The notes beneath the pieces are model-generated. The model made no database searches. It was not told where the DNA came from and saw only the letters and a program-made list of their open reading frames with translations. A DNA stretch of 64,000 nt from JAJRTA01 sp965603125 (GTDB lineage Bacteria; Zixibacteria; MSB-5A5; GN15; FEB-12). The stretch spans positions 18,776-82,775 of the forward strand of contig CBFDBU010000012.1 of the NCBI GenBank assembly GCA_965603125.1, read 5' to 3'. The translations under genes and the position numbers were made by a program. Shown piece after piece: positions 32,839 to 41,854 of this stretch; within the stretch, counting starts at the first letter, position 1; each line of letters starts with the position of its first letter.

Positions 32839-34479
32839 TTGCGGAAAACCAGCGCCGCCCTGCTTCTCGTCCTCGTGTTCGCCTCCTCGGCTCTGTCGCA
32901 GGAGTTGTCGACCGATGTCTACCCGTCGGAGGACGAACTGCACGAGGCGCTTCTCGCCGGCGACCTCGATTCGCTGCAGTACGTTATTCTGCTGGATATA
33001 GTCACTCACGGGATTGACTCCACCAACCGCTTTCTGATCGACGAAATCCCCAACCTCAGTCATTTCCTGCCCGGCTGGAGAGCATTGATCACCGGGCTTG
33101 AGCGTGAGCAGGAGGCTCCCTTTCGCAAACCGCCCTCCCGGCATCATGGATCGAAAGCGAACCTGCGTTACCGGTACGCCCAGCAGGTCCATGAGGACGG
33201 GCGGGCGCGTGACGGCACAGCGGGAGTTGTCCGTCTCAACGAACACTGGCGTGCGAGTTTCAACCTCCGTCGCGATTATGAAGGACGCGAACATTTTGCA
33301 GGCCGCTCGATCCGCTATCGGAACAACTCCGGCGCCGTGCGAGAACTGGAGTTGGGCAGTTTCTCCACGCGGCTGGGGCTGGGCGCGGTATTCGGTCACC
33401 GGGGGAGGCTTCTTGATCCGGTGGAAGATCTGAGCGGCGAGTCGTTCCTGTTCCCGGACAACGGCGGGTTCAACGGATTTCACGCCCGGGTCGAGGGCTA
33501 TGGCTCTGATTTGGATTTGCTGGCGTCTCTCGGCCGCGATTCGGAGCACCGTCATGTTGCCGCCGGTGTCATGCTTGCCGTCGACGGGCTGCCGCTCCAG
33601 CCCGGTGTGACAATCGGTGTGAACCGACTGACAAACCGTGCTTCACGGCGGACAGTGGATGATCTCAAATGCGGTCTCACCCTTCGCCATGAGCACTCCC
33701 CCGGATACGCCACCGTTGAACTCTGCGTCCAGGCGGGCGAGCGCTCGTGGCCGGGCGGTCTGGTGGTTGAAGGACACCACCGCTTTGAATCGGCCCAGCT
33801 CAGGTTTGCAGGCTGGGCGTACAGTGACCATTTTCTCGACCTGGCCGCCGGGAGCAAAGCGGCCGGTATTCGGCGCAAGCTGACACTGAACGAGGTCGAC
33901 TTCGAATACTGGGCGAAACGACCCGGCCAGGAAGGCGGCCTGATCAAGTCGATTGTATTGCTGACATCCGACATCGAATTGGTGAACTCATTCCTGTACG
34001 CTGGAATAAACAGGGACACGGTCGACTGTGAATTACTCTCAGCGCTCGTGCGCCGGTTTCGACCGGGTCTTTCGATGCGGATCGACTACCTGGCCAAAAC
34101 CAGGAAGCGAGCGCGGACGACAGGTATCTCGTCCGATACGGAGCGCCGGACCCGCCTGGAGATCCGATTTACCACTGGCAATACTTCGATCAGGAGCTAT
34201 ATTGGCCATCACTCGCAGGGTGAGCGGCCGGACTTCCTGTCGGCCTTTCTGAGCCTGCGATACGAATCGCGACGGCTGGGCCGATTCGAGATATGGTCCA
34301 ACCTGGCTCGGTTCGACCCGGGCCGCCTGACAACAGACTACTGGTACCTGTACGTGAAAAGCGAACAACCTCTGTTGGACAACCTGACGGCCGCCGTCAA
34401 GTTCAGTCGTACCTACCGACGTGATTCCGACGAAAGGCATACAACGGTGGCTTCAATTGAACTGAGAGTGTGGATGTGA
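32839..34479 (+). CDS. Exported helix-hairpin-helix / outer-membrane beta-barrel protein
   Basis: A 546-residue protein starting at a TTG. Signal peptide: residues 1-20 (RKTSAALLLVLVFASSALSQ). Residues ~28-95 form a helical region (EDELHEALLAGDLDSLQYVI ... IDEIPNLSHFLPGW) reminiscent of helix-hairpin-helix repeats of ComEA-type proteins. The rest consists of alternating polar/hydrophobic strands with aromatic ends, typical of a large outer-membrane barrel, ending SIELRVWM. Function unknown; a DNA or surface-ligand role has been proposed for HhH proteins generally but nothing here proves it. It starts 2 bp after the sigma-54 activator and overlaps the next gene by 4 bp. Confidence 0.7.
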   Translation: MRKTSAALLLVLVFASSALSQELSTDVYPSEDELHEALLAGDLDSLQYVILLDIVTHGIDSTNRFLIDEIPNLSHFLPGWRALITGLEREQEAPFRKPPSRHHGSKANLRYRYAQQVHEDGRARDGTAGVVRLNEHWRASFNLRRDYEGREHFAGRSIRYRNNSGAVRELELGSFSTRLGLGAVFGHRGRLLDPVEDLSGESFLFPDNGGFNGFHARVEGYGSDLDLLASLGRDSEHRHVAAGVMLAVDGLPLQPGVTIGVNRLTNRASRRTVDDLKCGLTLRHEHSPGYATVELCVQAGERSWPGGLVVEGHHRFESAQLRFAGWAYSDHFLDLAAGSKAAGIRRKLTLNEVDFEYWAKRPGQEGGLIKSIVLLTSDIELVNSFLYAGINRDTVDCELLSALVRRFRPGLSMRIDYLAKTRKRARTTGISSDTERRTRLEIRFTTGNTSIRSYIGHHSQGERPDFLSAFLSLRYESRRLGRFEIWSNLARFDPGRLTTDYWYLYVKSEQPLLDNLTAAVKFSRTYRRDSDERHTTVASIELRVWM

Positions 34480-36110
34480 CCGGTTGGATGAAACGCCTGG
34501 GTGTGACTCTCATCTCGGCCACCGTCATGTTTCCTGTCGGGGCAGCCCCCGACGTTGTCGTCAATGAAGTAATGTCCAACGAACCGGGGGCGTTTCGGAG
34601 CCTCGAGTGGATCGAGTTGTATGTTGATTCTGCCAGCGCCGCCGCAATGGACGACTACGAGATAATCGTCGGCGACGACATGATCACATTTCCGTCCGGT
34701 CTCGTTCTCAACGGCGGCGAGTACTATATCGTCTGCCGGCGACTGGTGTCGACGGAGGTGTCGGTCGGATTCGAGGGCAGGTGGGGTGACAGCTCCGGAA
34801 TCTGGGGCGACACGCCCGAGGAAGCAGCCCTGCCGACTCCCCAGGAAGCATCGTTTTCTCTCACCAACACCGGTGGCGCGGTAGAATTGTACCGGCGCGG
34901 CGTGAAGCTCTCCGAACTCAGGTGGAATAGTGAAGGGAGCGACGGCGTGTCCTGGGAGCGGGCCTCACCGCAGTCGGAATTGATCCTTCAGTCGATCGAT
35001 CCCGACGGTTCCACGCCGGGAATAATCAACTCGCACACCTCCGTTGAGCATGACCTGGCGCTGGAAGGTGTGACAGCGCAGAGCCGTCAGGGATTGACGT
35101 CTCTGACTTTCATGGTGCTCAATCGCGGTTTGGCTGTCGTTACCGGAGCTGAGCTTTCCGTGTACACGAGGGACCCGTTATCACTGCTCGATGTGTTGCC
35201 GTTGCCCGAGATGGAACCGGGCGATACGGCCATGCCTGCCGGGAGTTATCTGCTGGAAGGGCTCTACTGTGATCTCAACTCCGTCCTGAGTGACGATGAC
35301 CGCACGCGCGACAACAGCCTGCATTTCACCGCTCCCGGCGCTGACTATCCGCCGCTTATCCTTTCTGAGGTTCTGGCCAATCCGCAGTCCGGCTCATGCG
35401 CTGAATGGATCGAAATCAGGAGCCGCGTCTATGATAACTTCGATCTGAGAGGATGGCGGATCGGCGATTCAAGGCGACTTTACCTGATTACCGATACCAG
35501 CATTGTCGTCGAGCCGGGCGAACGGCTCGTTCTGAGCGCCGACGGCGCTAATTTCGACAATTACTATGGGGATGTCTCTGCACGGGTAGTGGAGCCGACC
35601 GGGTGGGCGGAACTAAACAACCTGACCGCGGATACGGCGCGCCTTGTCGATCAGTTCGGTTGGGAGGCGGATCGCCTCGCATATACGTTCGCGTTCGACA
35701 GCAATTACACGTGGTCGCTCCTGGAAGAAGGCTCGCAGGAGAACACCTGGGGACGTTCGGAGTCGGCGGGCGGCACACCGGGTGAGCAAAACCGCGCCGT
35801 CTGGCTGCAAGCCGGCCGGACGGTGAACATCGAGATGGCACCGTCGGTCTTCTCACCCGACGGCGACGGCATTGAAGACTCCACCGTGATCTCGCTTACC
35901 GCACCCGACGCGGCAGGACTGGAACTGAGAATCTACGACCGGCAGGGTCGAGTCGTCCGTGAGTTCGAGATTGGCGCTTATCACCGCAGCAGCTATGTCT
36001 GGTATGGTCGCTCCGACGCTGGGAATCGTCTCCCCATCGGTATCTACATCGTGTACTGTGAGGCGCCCGGGGCGGGATCGGCAAAGAAACCTGTAGTTAT
36101 CGCGCGCTGA
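34476..36110 (+). CDS. Surface protein with two lamin-tail domains and a gliding-type C-terminal domain
   Basis: A ~544-residue exported protein. The GTG at 34476 overlaps the previous stop (GTGA); an ATG at 34488 also keeps the signal peptide (MKRLGVTLISATVMFPVGAA). Two lamin-tail (LTD) domains are visible: about residues 23-165 (VVVNEVMSNEPG...EWIELYVD) and about 295-440 (ILSEVLANPQSGSCAEWIEI). The end (about 450-540) has FSPDGDGIEDSTVISL and LRIYDRQGRVVREF with GIYIVYCEA, the FlgD-like/gliding-motility C-terminal fold that often serves sorting or surface attachment. LTD domains in bacteria occur in secreted nucleases and surface proteins; no nuclease motif is visible here. Confidence 0.78.
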   Translation: MTGWMKRLGVTLISATVMFPVGAAPDVVVNEVMSNEPGAFRSLEWIELYVDSASAAAMDDYEIIVGDDMITFPSGLVLNGGEYYIVCRRLVSTEVSVGFEGRWGDSSGIWGDTPEEAALPTPQEASFSLTNTGGAVELYRRGVKLSELRWNSEGSDGVSWERASPQSELILQSIDPDGSTPGIINSHTSVEHDLALEGVTAQSRQGLTSLTFMVLNRGLAVVTGAELSVYTRDPLSLLDVLPLPEMEPGDTAMPAGSYLLEGLYCDLNSVLSDDDRTRDNSLHFTAPGADYPPLILSEVLANPQSGSCAEWIEIRSRVYDNFDLRGWRIGDSRRLYLITDTSIVVEPGERLVLSADGANFDNYYGDVSARVVEPTGWAELNNLTADTARLVDQFGWEADRLAYTFAFDSNYTWSLLEEGSQENTWGRSESAGGTPGEQNRAVWLQAGRTVNIEMAPSVFSPDGDGIEDSTVISLTAPDAAGLELRIYDRQGRVVREFEIGAYHRSSYVWYGRSDAGNRLPIGIYIVYCEAPGAGSAKKPVVIAR

Positions 36111-36112
36111 CC

Positions 36113-36937
36113 ATGACACACAAGCCTGCTTTAATCATCTGCTTTGTTTCACTGGCTCTCAGCAGCGAAGTCGCCCCTTTTGATATTGTGACGGGAAGAG
36201 GCGAAGGGATAGGCCGGGCAGTGATCCTCTCCCGATCGTCGGCGTCGGAGCTTCTGGCTGTCCCCGCCGGTGGTCTTGGGGCGCGACAGGGGCTGGTGGA
36301 GATCGGCTTCAACCGCGCCTTCGAGATGTCGGAGTTGGACAATCTGTATGTGGCCGGAGCTTATTGTTTCGGCAGTGTCACGACGGCGATTGGTTTCTCG
36401 CAGTTTGGGCACTCCGATCTATACACGGAGCAGACCGCCAAACTGTCGCTGGCAATTCGCCGGGACTCCCTGACGGCCGCCGTTACCCTGGCGGGATTGC
36501 TGGTCAGCCTCGGCGGGGGATACGAGCGTCTCGATGCCACCACCCTGGGTTGCGGACTCTCGTACCGGACACGACGGATTATCGTAGCCGTCACGGGCGA
36601 GAACCTGACCGCTCCCCGTCTGCAAGAGAACAGTCGGGAGATCAACCCTCTCTTCTCCGGCTATGCCGAGTTGATCGGCCCCGGGCCGTACTCTCTGACC
36701 GGGCGGGTCACGCTTGAGAGAGAGGAGAAACCGCAATTTGCCGTGGGTCAGAAGATTGACCTTTCGACAAAAGCTGCGTTCTTTTGGGGTATCGCAACGG
36801 CGCCGCTGAAATACGGCGGGGGCCTCGAAGTCGACCTCGAAGGGAGAAGCCTGACGTATGTCGTATCATATCACCCGACCCTTGGTCTGTCACAGACGGT
36901 GGCTCTCTCGCTGGTCTTTGGGTCGACGCGGATGTAA
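36113..36937 (+). CDS. PorV/PorQ-like outer-membrane protein
   Basis: A 274-residue protein with a signal peptide (about residues 1-18) and a beta-strand-rich body. The start of the mature part (GIGRAVILSRSSASELLAVPAG) and the strand pattern with FNRAFEMSELDNLYVAGAYC resemble PorV/PorQ-type proteins of the FCB group, FadL-like barrels linked to type IX secretion. The match is by pattern only. It lies 2 bp after the lamin-tail gene, whose C-terminal domain is of the type that such systems export, so the two may work together. dgt follows 21 bp later. Confidence 0.55.
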   Translation: MTHKPALIICFVSLALSSEVAPFDIVTGRGEGIGRAVILSRSSASELLAVPAGGLGARQGLVEIGFNRAFEMSELDNLYVAGAYCFGSVTTAIGFSQFGHSDLYTEQTAKLSLAIRRDSLTAAVTLAGLLVSLGGGYERLDATTLGCGLSYRTRRIIVAVTGENLTAPRLQENSREINPLFSGYAELIGPGPYSLTGRVTLEREEKPQFAVGQKIDLSTKAAFFWGIATAPLKYGGGLEVDLEGRSLTYVVSYHPTLGLSQTVALSLVFGSTRM

Positions 36938-36958
36938 AAGGCGGGAGGAGGGTTCAGT

Positions 36959-38116
36959 TTGCCGGTAGACAGGGCAGCCATCGAACAGCGGGAACGAGAG
37001 ACCCTTGCTCCCTATGCCTCTCTTTCATCGGAATCGAGGGGCCGAGTCCACCCGCAGGATGAACATCCGTTGCGCACTGCCTTTCAGCGCGATCGCGACC
37101 GGATCATCCATTCCGCCGCTTTCCGGCGGATGGAGTACAAAACGCAGGTGTTCATCCCGCACGAGCAGGATCATTTCCGCACCCGCCTGACACACTCGAT
37201 CGAGGTGGCACAAATCGGCCGCACCCTGGCGCGCAACCTGTGTCTCAACGAGGACCTCACCGAGGCGGTGGCGCTGGTACACGATCTGGGCCACACTCCT
37301 TTCGGACATTCCGGCGAGGAAGTCCTGAACCGATTGCTTTCCCACGTGGGCGGATTCAACCACAACCGGCAATCACTGCGCGTGGTGGACCTTCTCGAAC
37401 AGCGTTACCCACAGTACCCGGGGCTGAACCTTTCGTTCGAGGTGCGCGAGGGAATAGCCAAACACGAAAGCAGCGTGCGGGTATCGCTCCCGGAGTTCAA
37501 TGCCGACGAACAGCCGACGCTCGAGGCGGCTCTGGTTGACATCGCCGACGAGATCGCCTACAACTCGCATGATATCGACGATGGCCTGTCGGCGGGTGTG
37601 ATCAGTCTCGACGATCTTGGGGAGAGCGACTTCTTTGCCGAACTGGTAGCAGGTGTCTCCTCCTCGCAGGCCGGGTTTTCAGAAGACCACACCCGGTACG
37701 CGCTGGTCAGGCGGTTGGTGGACCGAATGACCACCGATGTTCTAAGAGAAACCCAGGTCAGGATTCAGCGCTTGGGGATTTCCGATCTTCGGGCCGTCCG
37801 CAACTCGCCCGAGAATGTCTGCAGCTATTCTCCGCCCATGCAGAAGTTGGTTGCATCTCTCAAGGTGTTTCTAAAGAACCGTCTGTACGACCATCCCCGC
37901 CTGGTAGCCATGTCCCGAAGCGCCGCCGACATTGTCAGCGCTTTGTTTAAGGGGCTGATGGCTGATCCGGGACTGATGCCGCCCCGCTTCCAGGGCATGC
38001 TTGCCGATCAGCAGACGGAGATCGTGATTGCCGATTACATCGCAGGTATGACCGACCGCTACGCCGAGAAGGTCTACACGTTCATGAACGGCGAAAACCC
38101 GCCGCCATTGCCATGA
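36959..38116 (+). CDS. dgt: dGTPase-like HD-domain triphosphohydrolase
   Basis: A 385-residue HD-superfamily protein related to deoxyguanosine triphosphate triphosphohydrolase, which splits dGTP into deoxyguanosine and triphosphate. Metal ligands: RLTHSIEV (His) and HDLGHTPFGHSGE (HD). The N-terminal FQRDRDRIIHSAAFRRMEYKTQVF and the middle region DIADEIAYNSHDIDDGL are family-typical. TTG start at 36959 with GGAGGAGG (36944-36951). The last ~46 codons are duplicated 4.4 kb downstream. It is the last gene of the run beginning with rnr and borders the polysaccharide locus. Confidence 0.92.
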   Translation: MPVDRAAIEQRERETLAPYASLSSESRGRVHPQDEHPLRTAFQRDRDRIIHSAAFRRMEYKTQVFIPHEQDHFRTRLTHSIEVAQIGRTLARNLCLNEDLTEAVALVHDLGHTPFGHSGEEVLNRLLSHVGGFNHNRQSLRVVDLLEQRYPQYPGLNLSFEVREGIAKHESSVRVSLPEFNADEQPTLEAALVDIADEIAYNSHDIDDGLSAGVISLDDLGESDFFAELVAGVSSSQAGFSEDHTRYALVRRLVDRMTTDVLRETQVRIQRLGISDLRAVRNSPENVCSYSPPMQKLVASLKVFLKNRLYDHPRLVAMSRSAADIVSALFKGLMADPGLMPPRFQGMLADQQTEIVIADYIAGMTDRYAEKVYTFMNGENPPPLP

Positions 38117-38142
38117 CGCGGCGGGCTGCCGGTACCTTCGGT
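37975..38142 (+). repeat. dgt 3'-end direct repeat, copy 1 (in the intact gene)
   Basis: This 168-bp segment covers the last ~46 codons of dgt, the stop and 26 bp beyond. It matches 42353-42520 without gaps and with about 12 substitutions by eye, in the same orientation. Confidence 0.9.
38098..38125 (+). terminator. GC-rich hairpin spanning the dgt stop codon
   Basis: CCCGCCGC (38098-38105) pairs perfectly with GCGGCGGG (38118-38125) around a 12-nt loop containing the TGA. No T-run follows, so it may be a rho-type or mRNA-protecting hairpin rather than a classic intrinsic terminator. The copy at 42.5 kb has one mismatched pair. Confidence 0.4.
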
Positions 38143-38220
38143 TGTGTTGCCTCATCGAAAGATGTTACCGAAGGTTCTGTCGTGGTCAGGTTCGTTTCCT
38201 CATATTGGAGGTTACCGAGA

Positions 38221-39885
38221 TCAGTTTGAAGGTGGCCTCAGTTGAAAACCGGCTTCCTGCAAGGCTTGTAACATCGGGCGATCGTTGCTTTCTGCGGCGA
38301 CAAGCAATCGCTTGTCTTCCCGGTGAAGGCGTGAAACGATGGAAACAAGAAGTCGCAGGGTAACATCACGGCGATCGTGCAGCGGTGACACCCAAATCGA
38401 GGACACAAGTCGTTCATCATTCCTCAATTCCCGTTTGAACCCCAGGCGCTTCAGCGCTTCCACGTCTGCATCGATCCAGGCAATGGCCTCGGGTAGCCTC
38501 ATGTCTCCCATCGCAAAGCAGATCTCGGCACGTGCAAGTCGGGCGGTTAGTTGCTCATAGGCAGGTGATTCACCCGGAACACCCAGCACGGTGGCGATAT
38601 TGTCGAGCTGGCTGCAAGTTACCACTGTGAGAACCGAGGACTCGGCGGCGGTATCCGGCTTTGCAGTCGCCAGGTAGAGTTCCAACGGGGGCCTGTCAAC
38701 AGAGCTTCTGACCAGTCTTCGTAGCAGGCGCACAACCAGGCCGATCAGCCCGTACCGTCGCAGGTTGAGCAGGAATCTGTTTTTCGCGTGCTGAACTGAT
38801 TCTGCATGCAATAATCTTTGTACGATTGTCGTTTTCTTGAAGCCGCGATACAGCAGCGCCGCCATATAGCGAGTCCGGCTTCGGTATATTGTGATCGTGA
38901 AGTTCACAGATGTGGCGTTGGCTATCTTCTCTTTGTGAAAACCGGCGCCTCGTGAGAAATCCAGGTCGTACCCCTGGCGGACAAGTGTTTCTGACTGCAG
39001 GGCGAGAAAAAACCTCCCCGGGGAACGCTTGTCGAAAAGCTGATTGTAGGCAATCGTATAGTGGTAGATCCAGCCGTGATATTCGAAGCTCAGAAGGGCC
39101 GCCACCGGCAGGTCCCGATTGGTGAGCTCCATCAGGCAGATCGATCCAATGGGCCAGAAGCGCTCGAGTATTCTATGATAAAAACGAATCTTGGATCCAT
39201 CTTCAAATAGACTGGGGAAGTCAGTGTTGCACCAGCGATTGATGTGCATCAGTTGGATCTGACCAAGTGTCCTGTGGGCGTGATCGAGATCATCGATTCT
39301 GCTTAACTCGTAACCACCCCGGCGATCGAAGAAATTGCCGATTTTACGGAAATGGCGACCGGTGCACAATTTGACGTCGGACCCATCACTCGGATCGGAG
39401 GTATATCTATATTGATAACACGTATCGGTCGCTACGCAGGTGCCTTTGAAACGGGGAAGGATGGATTGCCTCAGATAGTTGAGGCTGGTTGAACGGTCGG
39501 AAAGCTGAGTTAGTTGTATCTGATCCCAGTCGCCGGAGTGTTCGCTTATGTAAGCAAAAGTGCCTTCGATTATGCAGGCCCGATCTTCACCAACAAAATC
39601 GGAATAGTCGGAATCAGGTGAGCCTATGAACTCAACCACGCGTTGTGTCCATCCAAACCATGATCGAGTTGAAATCATCAGTGGGGCAAACCCGACTTTC
39701 CGTTCACCGTCCTGGAACTGAAGAACATACAACCTGCGATTCTTACCGAAGTATTCAAACCAGGTGTACAGCCATTCGTGCCGGAGAAAAATCGTACTAT
39801 ACGGCTGAGATGCTACCAGAGCATTCCAGTCGGATTCCAACTCCGCAAATTGGTCGAGGCTGTCAATACAAACTGTCTTGAGCAT
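38221..39885 (-). CDS. CelD/FemAB-type acyltransferase with an extra C-terminal GNAT-like domain
   Basis: A 554-residue cytoplasmic protein. Residues ~1-345 match the CelD/BcsL-FemAB branch of the GNAT superfamily: IFLRHEWLYTWFEYFGK, VGFAPLMIS, and the second lobe ALLSFEYHGWIYHYTIAYNQ with RQGYDLDFSRGAGFHKEKIA. Residues ~400-554 look like a second acyltransferase-type fold (LARAEICFAMGDMRLPEAIA ... VSPLHDRRDVTLRLLVSIV ... MLQALQEAGFQLRPP). FemAB/CelD proteins in polysaccharide loci transfer acyl or aminoacyl groups to sugars; the substrate here is unknown. It is the last gene of a minus-strand trio and points toward dgt. Confidence 0.78.
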   Translation of the reverse strand: MLKTVCIDSLDQFAELESDWNALVASQPYSTIFLRHEWLYTWFEYFGKNRRLYVLQFQDGERKVGFAPLMISTRSWFGWTQRVVEFIGSPDSDYSDFVGEDRACIIEGTFAYISEHSGDWDQIQLTQLSDRSTSLNYLRQSILPRFKGTCVATDTCYQYRYTSDPSDGSDVKLCTGRHFRKIGNFFDRRGGYELSRIDDLDHAHRTLGQIQLMHINRWCNTDFPSLFEDGSKIRFYHRILERFWPIGSICLMELTNRDLPVAALLSFEYHGWIYHYTIAYNQLFDKRSPGRFFLALQSETLVRQGYDLDFSRGAGFHKEKIANATSVNFTITIYRSRTRYMAALLYRGFKKTTIVQRLLHAESVQHAKNRFLLNLRRYGLIGLVVRLLRRLVRSSVDRPPLELYLATAKPDTAAESSVLTVVTCSQLDNIATVLGVPGESPAYEQLTARLARAEICFAMGDMRLPEAIAWIDADVEALKRLGFKRELRNDERLVSSIWVSPLHDRRDVTLRLLVSIVSRLHREDKRLLVAAESNDRPMLQALQEAGFQLRPPSN

Positions 39886-39991
39886 GTTTATCCAATGCTA
39901 ATTTCCGATTGCCTTGTTATCCCGACTCCGTTGCCTGGTAACCAACCGTATCCGTCCAGGAGATAACGGCAACCGTCCGTGAAACTCAGGC

Positions 39992-40792
39992 TCATCTCTG
40001 TTTGTCCATTGCTTCCCGAACGGCGGCGGAGATACGCTCATATCCGTTCTCATTTAGATCGATGGCGCTGCCGGCGTATTCAATCCGCATGAAGCCATTA
40101 TCGCCGGCAAGAGCACGATCAAAATCAACGTAACCCGGACCGCCCTGCCGATATTGCTGCCTCAGCCAATCATTGAACAAGGCAATGCTGTCCATTATCA
40201 AGTACTCACCAAGGTCAACACTGCCCCTGCAGGGAGGAATAATCGTTGCCGCAAGTGGTCTGATCCCGTGGGCACGGGCCAGTTCCGACATGCTGGAAAC
40301 ATAATCCTCAATCTCCTTGACACTGTTTTGCGGGCGGAAGTTGTATGAGCTGACCTCGATGACTACGACCGCCGGACCGAGTTCGATGACGTCCGGCATG
40401 AATCTGAGCAGGAACCCGGACACTCTCTGGCCGGAAACACCCCGATTGATCGCCTCGTAGCCCGGAAAACATCGATTTAGGGCCCAGTTCTCGATTACCT
40501 GTGATCCGAGAAAAACAATCCTTTCGGCGATAGTCGTATCTGAGGTCAATCCCTCGTTTTCCTGCGCGTATCTGTCACGGCGAGAGAAGTGCTCCACTAC
40601 GTGCGTGTACTTGTCGAGGTACTCGTTGATGTGAGCACGGTACTTCAGAGCCTTGAAGGCAACATAACCTATCGACATGTTGCCGAGCAGCGACACGATC
40701 AGGATTACTTTCCACTTCCTGCTCACCACAGTCTCCTCATCGTGACTGTACGATATCCGGGCCTCTCGCCGGGCAGACACCGCGCGTTCCAT
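39992..40792 (-). CDS. Membrane-anchored SGNH-fold protein lacking catalytic residues
   Basis: A 266-residue protein with one N-terminal membrane helix (WKVILIVSLLGNMSIGYVAF) and an extracytoplasmic SGNH/GDSL-hydrolase fold. Block I, normally FLGDSIT..W, reads FLGSQVIENW, so the nucleophile serine position is changed. Block II INRGVSGQRVSGFLLRF fits. Block III is VVVIEVSSYNF. Block V, normally D.xH, reads IDLNENGYERI without His. It therefore seems a non-catalytic relative, or a divergent acyl-transferase partner. The start could also be a GTG at 40729 or 40726, which has GAGGAG upstream. It lies between two acyltransferase genes (12 bp after the upstream one). Confidence 0.7.
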   Translation of the reverse strand: MERAVSARREARISYSHDEETVVSRKWKVILIVSLLGNMSIGYVAFKALKYRAHINEYLDKYTHVVEHFSRRDRYAQENEGLTSDTTIAERIVFLGSQVIENWALNRCFPGYEAINRGVSGQRVSGFLLRFMPDVIELGPAVVVIEVSSYNFRPQNSVKEIEDYVSSMSELARAHGIRPLAATIIPPCRGSVDLGEYLIMDSIALFNDWLRQQYRQGGPGYVDFDRALAGDNGFMRIEYAGSAIDLNENGYERISAAVREAMDKQR

Positions 40793-40804
40793 GCGCCGAC
40801 CGAC

Positions 40805-41854
40805 CTATACATCATTGTCACCGTCCATCAGGTACCAGTTGCTGTCGTCCAACAGAGCGGACGACAGTTCGGAATCGGGAGTCGTGTGAACGACGATATT
40901 GCCGCCGCTTTCCCTCTCCACAAAACCAAACGCCTTGAGCGTTCTGACGAGGGTTTCGTTTCCAAAGTAGGTGACGGCCAAGGAGTCGACATCGGCGGCT
41001 CTTTGCGCCAGCAGGAACTCCGATAGCAATACATCCAGATAATTGTCCATGTCCGCTACAAAAAGATCGGCCACGGAAAGACTGTTGGCCCGAATGTCAT
41101 AGACCACGTAGCCCAGAATCTCCCCCGTGGACTTCCTGCTCAGGGCGAATATGCGGTAGTCGCGATAAGGACAGTGAGTGAAGCGCCAGTTCAGAACGTC
41201 CATAGTCCTTTCCGCGATGATGGAGAAGCGGGGCGAAGCCTGCTGCCACAGATGGTCAAAGCGCTCGTCAAAAGCAGCCAGAATTTCGGTCTGCAACCCG
41301 GTGGGTTGCCGGTAGCGGGTCTCTTTCGCGAAAAGCCTCGAGGAAAAATCAAGGATCCCGGCTATGACTGCTGCGGTAAAGGGCACGGTAACCCGCCTGT
41401 CGACAAACGTCCGCGACTTCAGAACTCTGACCAGTCTGCGGTTGGTGCCCAGGACCTTGTACCCGAGTCTCTTCAAGACCGCCTCGGCATTCCTGTTGGG
41501 ATATCCGTAGCAGAAGTCTACGGGGCTCCTGTCGGTGGGGGGCAGGGCCGCCCTTTGGAGTTTGAGTGCCGGGCCGAGAGTACGGTGAGTGCCGTCCATT
41601 GCGAGATCTGCGCTGATACCACCTGTCCGGGGCCGGCCCATGACAAGGAACCGCCTGGGGAAGATGGCCGTTGCACCGACCACTCTGCCGCTTTCCGAAT
41701 CCCTCATAATGAAGCACAGGGCGGAACCACTGGGGTTACCTTCATAGAACCACTCGTACTTGGCGCGGGGCCAGGCGGGAAAATTGTTCTGCCAGAAGCC
41801 AACAATCTCATCCCTGTTTTCCTGCAGGTCAGCCTGGACTACTGAGTAACGCAT
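40805..41854 (-). CDS. GNAT-family N-acetyltransferase
   Basis: A 349-residue protein of two GNAT-like lobes. The N-terminal lobe has FPAWPRAKYEWFYEGNPSG, VVGATAIFPRRF, DLAMDGTHRTLGPALKLQRA (acetyl-CoA loop region) and FCYGYPNRNAEAVLKRLGY. The second lobe has AERTMDVLNWRFTHCPYRDY and ILGYVVYDI. This arrangement is common in acyltransferases of exopolysaccharide loci, where they acylate sugar amines or lipid precursors. It is the first gene of the minus-strand trio (GNAT, SGNH-like, CelD-like). Confidence 0.8.
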   Translation of the reverse strand: MRYSVVQADLQENRDEIVGFWQNNFPAWPRAKYEWFYEGNPSGSALCFIMRDSESGRVVGATAIFPRRFLVMGRPRTGGISADLAMDGTHRTLGPALKLQRAALPPTDRSPVDFCYGYPNRNAEAVLKRLGYKVLGTNRRLVRVLKSRTFVDRRVTVPFTAAVIAGILDFSSRLFAKETRYRQPTGLQTEILAAFDERFDHLWQQASPRFSIIAERTMDVLNWRFTHCPYRDYRIFALSRKSTGEILGYVVYDIRANSLSVADLFVADMDNYLDVLLSEFLLAQRAADVDSLAVTYFGNETLVRTLKAFGFVERESGGNIVVHTTPDSELSSALLDDSNWYLMDGDNDV

